From contig USMK01000017.1 of NCBI GenBank assembly GCA_900555835.1, positions 1-30,744 on the forward strand: a stretch of 30,744 nt of DNA, written 5' to 3'. Under the pieces are notes generated by a model. The model saw only the letters and a program-made list of their open reading frames with translations. It had not been told where the DNA came from and did no database searches. Below are positions 24,657 through 30,744 of this stretch, piece after piece. The DNA is from an uncultured Clostridium sp. (GTDB taxonomy: Bacteria > Bacillota > Clostridia > TANB77 > CAG-508). Numbering within the stretch: the first letter of the stretch is position 1; every line of letters starts with the position of its first letter. The position numbers and the translations under genes are program-made.

Positions 24657-24872
24657 ATGCTTAATTTTAATATTGATAAACTGTTAAAAAAGAAAAATAA
24701 AACTAAATATTGGTTATGTCAAAACATGAATATTACAAACAGAAATTTAAATAGAGTTATAAAAGGCGAAACTTCTTCAATTTCTTTTAAATATATCGAA
24801 GATTTTTGCAAATATTTAGAATGTACTCCATCTGAGCTTATAAATATTAGTGAAGATAAAAAAGAAGCATAA
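24657..24872 (+). CDS. Small XRE/Cro-type DNA-binding regulator
   Basis: A 71-residue helix-turn-helix protein of the XRE/Cro type, essentially only the DNA-binding domain. Recognition region: KTKYWLCQNMNITNRNLNRV followed by IKGETSSISFKYIEDFCKYL and CTPSELINI, the usual end of this fold. It would act as a dimeric repressor or activator; targets are unknown. ATG 24657 lies ten bases after GAGGTGA. It is single, closed by its own terminator, and sits between a ferritin-like gene and spoIIQ. Confidence 0.85.
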   Translation: MLNFNIDKLLKKKNKTKYWLCQNMNITNRNLNRVIKGETSSISFKYIEDFCKYLECTPSELINISEDKKEA

Positions 24873-24876
24873 AATA

Positions 24877-24920
24877 AAAGCTATACAATTGGATCTACAA
24901 TTGCATGGCTTTATTTTTTA
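24877..24920 (+). terminator. Terminator of the XRE gene, converging on spoIIQ
   Basis: AAAGCTATACAATT (24877-24890) and AATTGCATGGCTTT (24899-24912) form a 14-bp stem with one wobble and one mismatch, then ATTTTTTA. It abuts the stop of the minus-strand spoIIQ and may serve both. Confidence 0.8.
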
Positions 24921-25778
24921 TTTTATATATATGTTTGGGTCTACATATTCCCCATCCTTTGTCATTTCAAAGTGTAAATGGGAATCATCTAATGCTTCAA
25001 AGCTTGACGTTGTTCCTACTGTTCCTAGGGTTTGTCCACTTTCTACTGTTTCTCCTTCTGTTACAAATTCAGCTGTTAGCAAGTTTGCATATACTGTTTG
25101 AAATCCATTATTGTGAGTTATTACTATACTTAGTCCATATCTTGGATCATTTTTTATTGAGCTAACTTTACCTTCTGCTGAGGCTTTTACAACTGTTGTT
25201 TTATCTGCTTTAATGTCTATTCCATTATGTGTTATCCATTCTCCTAGTGTTTCTGAATACACCAATTTATCTTTTGCAAACTCTCTAATTATTTCCCCTT
25301 CAACTGGTTTTATAAAAACAGGCTCTTTTACTTCTTCTTGTTTGGTTTCCTCTGTTTTTTCTGGTGTTGTTGCTTTTTCAGGTTCTTTTACTTGTTCTGT
25401 TGTAGTTGTTTTTGTTTCATTTTGTTTTGTTACATTTGTATTCTTTGAAGTTTCTGTTTTATTTGAAACATTTTGATTTGTTTTAGTTGTCTCATTTTTC
25501 TTAATGGTATTTAAACTTGAATTAGTTAATTCATTTACTGTTTTTCCCATATTCGAGCTAGCCTCTGTTGTTGTTCTTTCTGTTTGATTTGCATTTGGAA
25601 CTAAATCCGATATTTTTGATGTACTAAGCTTTCCTTCCTCAATATCGCGGTCTATTTTGTTACTAAAAAACATAACCCCTATTGCAAACACAATAGCAAC
25701 TATCAATACAATGCTTCCTGATACAATAATCATTGTTTTTGTATTATTTTTTTCGTGTTTTCTGTTTTCTCTTCTCAT
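24918..25778 (-). CDS. spoIIQ: SpoIIQ-like M23 (LytM) peptidase
   Basis: A 286-residue type II membrane protein: short basic N terminus, one transmembrane helix (near 16-38), a Thr/Lys/Glu-rich low-complexity linker (near 60-150) and a C-terminal LytM domain. Zinc ligands appear intact, in HNGIDIKAD and SHLHFEM, unlike B. subtilis SpoIIQ, which lost one; clostridial SpoIIQ is usually an active endopeptidase. In sporulation SpoIIQ sits in the forespore membrane and pairs with SpoIIIAH during engulfment. The position directly after spoIID supports this call over a general cell-wall hydrolase. ATG at 25776-25778 follows AGGAGG. Confidence 0.85.
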   Translation of the reverse strand: MRRENRKHEKNNTKTMIIVSGSIVLIVAIVFAIGVMFFSNKIDRDIEEGKLSTSKISDLVPNANQTERTTTEASSNMGKTVNELTNSSLNTIKKNETTKTNQNVSNKTETSKNTNVTKQNETKTTTTEQVKEPEKATTPEKTEETKQEEVKEPVFIKPVEGEIIREFAKDKLVYSETLGEWITHNGIDIKADKTTVVKASAEGKVSSIKNDPRYGLSIVITHNNGFQTVYANLLTAEFVTEGETVESGQTLGTVGTTSSFEALDDSHLHFEMTKDGEYVDPNIYIK

Positions 25779-25848
25779 AATATCCTCCTAAAAATATTTT
25801 TCTTATGTAATAAGATTATTTCCTATTTTTTGGAGTTTATACTTTATT

Positions 25849-26853
25849 TTAGTAATTTATTATTTCTACATCTTTATAAAAATGTTTTATAATTCCCTCA
25901 TAATTTAAGCCCTGTTTTGCTAGACTATCACTACCGGTTTGGCTTAGTCCAACTCCGTGTCCATAGCCCTTTACTTGAAATTTTATTTTTTCTCCAATTT
26001 CAACCGAAAAATTAGCTGACCTAAGTCCGAAAATGCTTCTGGTTTCTACACCTGACAAATTAACATTTCCAAATCGAATAGTCCTTACTCTGCCAGAATC
26101 GGTATATTCGGTTATTTCTATTGGTTTATCCTCTCCCCAATTTATTTCAATTTCACTATGCTTTTCTTTTATTTTCTCTATAATCTCATCTTTTGTAAAT
26201 TCCGCTTCTGATGCATACTGCGAATAATTTTCTTCCCCAGAAGTTTCTACAACTTGCAAATAAGGGTAACCACTTCCGCCCCACACATTTATAGGCATTT
26301 CTGTACTTCCTCCACTATTAGAATGAAAAAAAGCATTTATCGGCTCTCCCTTGTATGTAATTATCTTTCCAGCGGTGCTATTTACCGCTTCTGTTATTTT
26401 ACTCCAATTACTTTCTCTTTTATCCTCATCCCACCTAGCAAGCCTATTTTCCTTTGATATCCACGCTTGGCAACAAGCTGAACTGTCGCAAATATCGGCT
26501 CCGGTGTGCTTTCCATTGTTATGTATAATTTTGTATATAGTATATGTTCTTGCAACTACGGCTTGTGCTTTTAATGCCTCTAACTCAAAATCAGCAGGCA
26601 TTTCTGCTGAAACTACTCCAAGTAAATACTCGTCCAGCTTTATTTCCTCTATTTCATTAGTTCCAGTATGCAATAATTTTACAGTATTATAATTTGAATA
26701 ATTATAGCTAATTTTCTGTTCTTCGTTATTACCATTAGTTTGTTCTTCTATACTACTGCTAGCAGTTTCTGTTTCCTGCTTTTGAGTAAAAATAACAGGA
26801 ATAAAAAAACTTAAAACAACAATTGCTATAATATAAATAATAAGTTTTCTCAT
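25849..26853 (-). CDS. spoIID: Stage II sporulation protein D (lytic transglycosylase)
   Basis: A 334-residue engulfment lytic transglycosylase. An N-terminal membrane helix (near 3-22) is followed by a short linker, then LDEYLLGVVSAEMPADFELE with the catalytic Glu (SAEMP) and ALKAQAVVARTY. Zinc/structural motifs ADICDSSACCQAW and FFHSNSGGSTE follow, and the C terminus has GYGHGVGLSQTGSDSLA. With SpoIIP and SpoIIM it degrades septal peptidoglycan at the leading edge of engulfment. ATG 26853 is chosen because AGAGG lies five bases upstream; an in-frame GTG two codons earlier falls within that site. It starts 11 bases after the sigF stop, so it probably belongs to the sigF transcript. Confidence 0.93.
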   Translation of the reverse strand: MRKLIIYIIAIVVLSFFIPVIFTQKQETETASSSIEEQTNGNNEEQKISYNYSNYNTVKLLHTGTNEIEEIKLDEYLLGVVSAEMPADFELEALKAQAVVARTYTIYKIIHNNGKHTGADICDSSACCQAWISKENRLARWDEDKRESNWSKITEAVNSTAGKIITYKGEPINAFFHSNSGGSTEMPINVWGGSGYPYLQVVETSGEENYSQYASEAEFTKDEIIEKIKEKHSEIEINWGEDKPIEITEYTDSGRVRTIRFGNVNLSGVETRSIFGLRSANFSVEIGEKIKFQVKGYGHGVGLSQTGSDSLAKQGLNYEGIIKHFYKDVEIINY

Positions 26854-26864
26854 ATGCACCTCTT

Positions 26865-27581
26865 TTATGCAGAAAGTTTACTTTTCATATTCATTAATAT
26901 TCTTTTTTCAATTCGAGATACCTGTACTTGCGTTATTCCAAGTATTTGAGCAACTTCTGTTTGTGTTTTTTCTTTATAATACCTAAGCAAAATTATCTCT
27001 TTTTCTCTTGTATCCAAATTTTCAATTAGTTCCTTTACAGATATTTTATTTATAATCATACTAGCTTCGTCCATTCCTGTGCTAATTCGTTCTAACTTAC
27101 TTAATTTATCGTCATCTTGGCTATCGTCATTTATGGATTCTACGCATCTGCTAGAATCTATGGCAACAGCAATTTCTTCTTTGCTTACATTTAGCCTTTC
27201 TGCTAGTATATTTATGGTTATTTCTTTTCCCTCTTTTTTCATATAGTCTTGTTCCAATTCTCTTATTTTAATCCCTAGTTCTTTTATGCTTCTACTTACT
27301 TTAATCAATCCATCATCTCTTATAAATCTTTTAATTTCTCCTAATATGTATGGTACTGCATATGTTGAAATTCTAACATCAAAATTTGTATCAAACCTTT
27401 TTATAGCTTTTATAAAACCCATACAGCCAATTTGATACAAATCTTCGGCTTCATATCCTCTACCTGTAAATCTCTTAACAATACTCCATGTAAGTCCATT
27501 ATTGTCTTTTAAAATCTGTTCCATTTTTTCCTGATTTCCTTTTTGTGCTTCAATAATGTCTTCTTTTTTTGTTTCATACAT
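26865..27581 (-). CDS. sigF: Forespore RNA polymerase sigma factor SigF
   Basis: A 238-residue SigF/SigG-type sigma factor. Region 2 includes EDLYQIGCMGFIKAIKRFD and ISTYAVPYILGEIKRFIRDD; region 3 has RSIKELGIKI; region 4 ends in TQTEVAQILGITQVQVSRIE. Its place directly after spoIIAB identifies it as sigma F rather than sigma G. It is active only in the forespore, when SpoIIAB releases it. ATG at 27579-27581 follows AAGGGAG at five bases; it lies 18 bases after spoIIAB. Confidence 0.95.
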   Translation of the reverse strand: MYETKKEDIIEAQKGNQEKMEQILKDNNGLTWSIVKRFTGRGYEAEDLYQIGCMGFIKAIKRFDTNFDVRISTYAVPYILGEIKRFIRDDGLIKVSRSIKELGIKIRELEQDYMKKEGKEITINILAERLNVSKEEIAVAIDSSRCVESINDDSQDDDKLSKLERISTGMDEASMIINKISVKELIENLDTREKEIILLRYYKEKTQTEVAQILGITQVQVSRIEKRILMNMKSKLSA

Positions 27582-27599
27582 AGTAGCTCCCTTCTTTTG

Positions 27600-28064
27600 T
27601 TATTGATATGTACTCTGTAATTGTAAATTATCAGTCTTTTTTATAAGTTTCTTTAAAGTAACCTTTGTGCCGAGCCCCACAATAGACTCTATTTTCACAT
27701 CATCCATAAAGCTCTCCATTATGGTAAATCCCATTCCAGACCTCTCCAAATTAGGTTTAGAAGTATACAAAGGTTCGCGTGCTCTATCTATATTTTCTAT
27801 GCCCTTGCCAGTATCCGAAATTTCAATCTGAATACTTCCAGCATACATTTTGCATTCTATCTTAACAATTCCCTCTCTATCCTCATACCCGTGAATAATT
27901 GCATTTGTTACAGCTTCTGAAACCGCAGTTTTTATATCCGAAAGTTCCTCTATGGTAGGGTCTAGTTGAGAAGCAAACGCCGCAACGGTAATACGAGCAA
28001 AAGCTTCATTATTAGACTTGCTTAAAAACTCTAATTTCATTTCATTTTCATAAATATTACTCAT
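27600..28064 (-). CDS. spoIIAB: Anti-sigma F factor SpoIIAB
   Basis: A 154-residue GHKL kinase that binds and inhibits sigma F and phosphorylates SpoIIAA. The N box is SEAVTNAIIHGYE, G1 is DTGKGIENI, and the ATP-lid/G2 region is ERSGMGFTIMESFMD. The C-terminal extension (KTDNLQLQSTYQ) is a little longer than usual. GAAAGGGATGATATAA precedes the ATG. It is 19 bases downstream of spoIIAA. Confidence 0.95.
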   Translation of the reverse strand: MSNIYENEMKLEFLSKSNNEAFARITVAAFASQLDPTIEELSDIKTAVSEAVTNAIIHGYEDREGIVKIECKMYAGSIQIEISDTGKGIENIDRAREPLYTSKPNLERSGMGFTIMESFMDDVKIESIVGLGTKVTLKKLIKKTDNLQLQSTYQ

Positions 28065-28083
28065 TTATATCATCCCTTTCAAA

Positions 28084-28401
28084 TCAACTTACCTTATTGT
28101 GTATCGGAATAATTTTCAAAACCCCAGACATCTCAAAAACTTTTTCCAACTTTTGATTTACATTAGCAAGCTCTAAACTTCCTCCCAGCATAGCAAGAAG
28201 TTTATACCTTCCCACAACCATTCCTATTCCTGAGCTGTCCATAAAAGATACGTTATTAAAATCAAATAAAACTTTTTTAGGCATATATCTCTGAATTTCA
28301 TAATCCGCTCTCCTCCTTATTTTTTCCGTAGTATGGTGATCAATCTCTTCCGTAATTTCCATAACCAATAGCTTGTCCTCTTTGTTATACTTAACATTCA
28401 A
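28084..28401 (-). CDS. spoIIAA: Anti-anti-sigma F factor SpoIIAA
   Basis: A 105-residue STAS-domain protein. The phosphorylated serine is Ser56 in FMDSSGIGMVVGRYK. Unphosphorylated SpoIIAA displaces SpoIIAB from sigma F. It is the first gene of the spoIIA cluster; AGGAGGAGG lies about nine bases before the ATG. Upstream there is an AGGATTAAA, similar to a sigma-H -35 element, but no convincing -10 at the right distance, so the promoter is not assigned. Confidence 0.93.
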   Translation of the reverse strand: MNVKYNKEDKLLVMEITEEIDHHTTEKIRRRADYEIQRYMPKKVLFDFNNVSFMDSSGIGMVVGRYKLLAMLGGSLELANVNQKLEKVFEMSGVLKIIPIHNKVS

Positions 28402-28533
28402 GTTATCCTCCTCCTTTGCGTATATTTATATATACATTTTTTCCCAATTTAATCCTTCAAAGAAAAAACAGAACTTTTGTCGTAATTCGCCGATGGGCAT
28501 GGGAGTTGGGAAAGAGATGGGTTCTTTCTTAAA

Positions 28534-28583
28534 TAAAATAGAAGCATGTGTATTCGCATTTACACATACTTCTATTTTTTGAA
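28534..28583. terminator. Bidirectional terminator-like hairpin upstream of spoIIA
   Basis: 28534-28550 and 28561-28577 form a 17-bp stem with one mismatch and a 10-base loop. The plus side is followed by TTTTTTG and the minus side by TTTTATTT. On the minus strand it insulates spoIIA from the surface-protein gene whose stop is at 28657. The rest of 28402-28656 shows no gene. Confidence 0.75.
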
Positions 28584-28656
28584 CACCCGTTATATTCAAA
28601 GCCCATTTATTTTTGGTATTTGAAAAAACTTTATTTTTTTCTTACCAATACACATT

Positions 28657-30516
28657 TTATTGGTTTATATACCCAGTTCCATTGCATTTGCTACAGGTAT
28701 AAGAAATCTCACTAATCATTCCACCCGATCCACAAGTCGGGCAGTCGTATCCCGGATCATCATCAAAAGTAGATCTGCAGTCACCACATATATATTTTTC
28801 CCAGCTTCCTCTTCCCCCACAAGTCGGACAAGTAACTGTTCTACTATTTACCACAACAGTCATACTTGCACTTGCAGTTAGTCCAGTTGCTTTTTTTACT
28901 GTACATGTTACAGTGTGTGTTCCTACTCCTAGGCTATTTGTGTTAGTCACACTGTATGTGGTGTTTGTTATTGGGGCACTTCCGTTTGAACTTGTTATAA
29001 AATAATTGCTTATTGCATAGCTGTCTCCCTGTTTTATTGTTAGACTACTTTGTTTTGCACTTACTGTTGGCACATTTTTATCTATTTTTGTTATGTCTAA
29101 TGTTGCTGTTTTTCCTTCTTGGCTTGTAGTATCTACTAATTTAGCTTTTATTATACAATTATTTGCTACTACTACTGGTCCAGTATAATTGCTCCAAGTA
29201 CTTCCTCCATTTGTACTTATTTTCTTTGTTAATCCAGTTGTATCAGTTGGCCAAATTACAGTTACAGTTACATCTTGATTTGTCCATTCTGTTGTACTTG
29301 GACTTATTTGTATATCTCCTAAACTTGCTATGGTTATGGTTGTTGCTGTTATGCTTTCTGTTATAGTTTCATTTCCAACTTTGTCTACTGCTTTCATTCT
29401 TATGGTATAGTTTGTTCCTTGGGTTAATCCTGTATATGTATAGCTTGTTTTTAGTTTATTTGTATTTGTTTGCCAACTTGCTCCGTTATCTTTACTGAAA
29501 TAGTATTCGGCTATTCCACTACTTGCATATTTTTCTGTTGCAGTTTGGTCTGTTGTGCTTCCAGTTATTGTTATGCTATTACTTGTAGTTGTCGCAGTTG
29601 GTGTAAATGTGTTTGGAGCTAATCTGTCTATATTGCTTACATTTAATGTTGCAGTCTTTATTTCAGCTATGCTATTTCTTATTCGGGCTTTTACTATGCA
29701 ATTGTTGTTTAGTGTTAATGTTGTTCTTACTCCACTTACAGTTGTATATTTATTTTCTCCGTTTGAACATATTTCCTTTATTGCGTTTTCACTTCCACTT
29801 GGCCATTCTATTGTTACTGTTACACTTTTATTTGTTACTTCACTTGGGTTAGCACTTATTTGTATTGTTCCTTCTAGGATATTATCTATTGTTATGGTTT
29901 TACTTTCGCTTTCTCCTTTACTATTTGTTGCTGTAAATGTATATGTTCCATTTTGTGTTACCTCATATGTTGTTGTAGCTGTGGTTGTTCCACTCGCATA
30001 TGTTTTGTTAGTTCCATCTGGCAATTGTATGCTCTTTACTCCACTTTTGGCTTTTGCTGTTACTGTTATTGTTACTTTATTTGTTATTCCTGTTGTATCT
30101 ACACTTGTTGCAAGTGTTATTTTTGTAGCTTCTATTTCTCCTTTGCCAACATAATTTACATTCCAATTTCCATTTTTATCTTGCACGATTTCGTATACAT
30201 ATCCATCTGGGTTTGTCTTAACTTGTCCATTTTCACTATTACTATTTCCACTGTCGATTATTCCGTTTTTCTCCAATTTAGCTATAATATCATCAATAGT
30301 AATATCTCTATCTGCTTCTATCATTTTTCTGGTTATAGCAAGCTGAATTTCCTCTTTTTTACTTTCTATTTTACTTTTCTCTGTTGTGCTTGTTGCATTC
30401 CCTATTAAGTTTCCACCATTTAATTGGCTTAGCACTACTCCACCTAAGATTAGCAATAAAATTATTGTTATTACCAACGCAATTAATGTAATACCATTTG
30501 TTTCTTTACTATACAT
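28657..30516 (-). CDS. Pilin-like surface protein with Ig/Fn3-like repeats and C-terminal zinc ribbon
   Basis: A 619-residue protein. The N terminus, ETNGITLIALVITIILLLIL, is the same prepilin-like leader and helix as in the RCC1 protein, again lacking Glu at +5. A short helical region follows (near 40-90). Then come beta-rich repeats: two related modules begin IQISANPSEVTNKSVTVTIE and IQISPSTTEWTNQDVTVTVI, each ending in NNCI(V/I)KA...TATL and an aspartate/isoleucine linker, with an Fn3-like module (FSKDNGASWQ, TYTGLTQGTNYTIRMKAVDK) between. The last 70 residues hold CPTCGGRGSW, CGDC, CPTCGSGG and CSKCNGTGY, like the DnaJ zinc region. It is likely secreted and anchored by the pilin helix; function unknown. 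AAGGGAG lies about 12 bases before the ATG, which is long. The 228 bases upstream of it show no promoter I can defend. Confidence 0.75.
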   Translation of the reverse strand: MYSKETNGITLIALVITIILLLILGGVVLSQLNGGNLIGNATSTTEKSKIESKKEEIQLAITRKMIEADRDITIDDIIAKLEKNGIIDSGNSNSENGQVKTNPDGYVYEIVQDKNGNWNVNYVGKGEIEATKITLATSVDTTGITNKVTITVTAKAKSGVKSIQLPDGTNKTYASGTTTATTTYEVTQNGTYTFTATNSKGESESKTITIDNILEGTIQISANPSEVTNKSVTVTIEWPSGSENAIKEICSNGENKYTTVSGVRTTLTLNNNCIVKARIRNSIAEIKTATLNVSNIDRLAPNTFTPTATTTSNSITITGSTTDQTATEKYASSGIAEYYFSKDNGASWQTNTNKLKTSYTYTGLTQGTNYTIRMKAVDKVGNETITESITATTITIASLGDIQISPSTTEWTNQDVTVTVIWPTDTTGLTKKISTNGGSTWSNYTGPVVVANNCIIKAKLVDTTSQEGKTATLDITKIDKNVPTVSAKQSSLTIKQGDSYAISNYFITSSNGSAPITNTTYSVTNTNSLGVGTHTVTCTVKKATGLTASASMTVVVNSRTVTCPTCGGRGSWEKYICGDCRSTFDDDPGYDCPTCGSGGMISEISYTCSKCNGTGYINQ

Positions 30517-30744
30517 TTCTTATGTTTCTCCCTTCATTTTTTCTTTATTTTATTATCCTCATTAAGCCACAAAATTATGCCATAAATTTTCACACCAATT
30601 GTATCACAAAAAATCCGAAAACACCTAACCCTGTACGGCTAACTATCCAAATTTCTTAAAAAAATTTCTCACCTCCAACATTTTTCTCAAAAATTTACCT
30701 CCCAACTTCCTAAGCTAAAAAGTAAAATATAAAATTTAAAAATC

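Noticed and set aside
28440..28480. Sigma-H promoter for spoIIAA
   Set aside because: AGGATTAAA fits a -35 element but no GAAT-like -10 lies at the expected spacing, so I did not annotate it.
28644..28664. Hairpin at the stop codon of the 28657 gene as its terminator
   Set aside because: On the minus strand the 7-bp stem is followed by an A-rich rather than U-rich run; the hairpin at 28534-28577 is the better candidate.
29555..30154. A 199-codon open frame on the plus strand
   Set aside because: It is antisense to the repeat-rich surface protein; it has no ribosome binding site and only reflects that gene's skewed codons.
1..30744. CRISPR array, rRNA or tRNA genes
   Set aside because: I saw no regularly spaced repeats and no recognisable tRNA cloverleaf or rRNA sequence; a weak tRNA could still be missed by eye.

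Overview
The window looks like a chromosome segment of a low-GC, anaerobic, endospore-forming Clostridia-like Firmicute. The evidence is AT-rich DNA, AGGAGG-type ribosome binding sites, sigma-A promoters with a 16-19 base spacer, a spoIIAA-spoIIAB-sigF cluster followed by spoIID and spoIIQ, a YlbJ/SpoVV homologue, a four-subunit 2-oxoacid:ferredoxin oxidoreductase, an 8Fe ferredoxin and acetate kinase. I see no rRNA, tRNA, CRISPR array or transposase.

Layout. 1-12.4 kb is accessory-like: a TraX-family membrane protein, an orphan ABC exporter, a large pilin-like RCC1-repeat surface protein, ylbJ, a compositionally different ackA, an unknown secreted coiled-coil protein, recG and a small membrane protein. 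Two copies of a palindromic intergenic repeat in opposite orientation bound this part, one cut by the window edge at 1-55 and the other at 12251-12402. 12.4-15.6 kb is a porCDAB operon with its own promoter and terminator. 15.7-22 kb is on the minus strand: a MYG1-family protein, then (read right to left) a WalR/WalK-like two-component pair and lepB-holB-ricT-ferredoxin. 22-24.9 kb has a topoisomerase III, a ferritin-like protein and a small XRE regulator. 24.9-28.4 kb is the sporulation cluster, read right to left as spoIIAA-spoIIAB-sigF-spoIID-spoIIQ. 28.6-30.5 kb is a second pilin-like surface protein with Ig/Fn3-like repeats and a C-terminal DnaJ-like zinc ribbon.

Most striking observation. 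Three otherwise well-conserved genes (the RCC1 protein, ylbJ and holB) are each broken by one extra base. In all three the extra base is the C of an in-frame CGG codon; skipping it restores the conserved frame (N-C-GGN). I found no other in-frame CGG in the roughly 7,800 codons of native-looking genes. CGG is read through normally only in ackA, the ABC exporter and the coiled-coil protein, at least the first two of which could be acquired. This suggests that CGG is poorly decoded or unassigned in this lineage and is passed by +1 frameshifting or four-base decoding. Indel error or gene decay must be excluded first. A fourth +1 break in ylbJ fits an AGG codon or an A-run.
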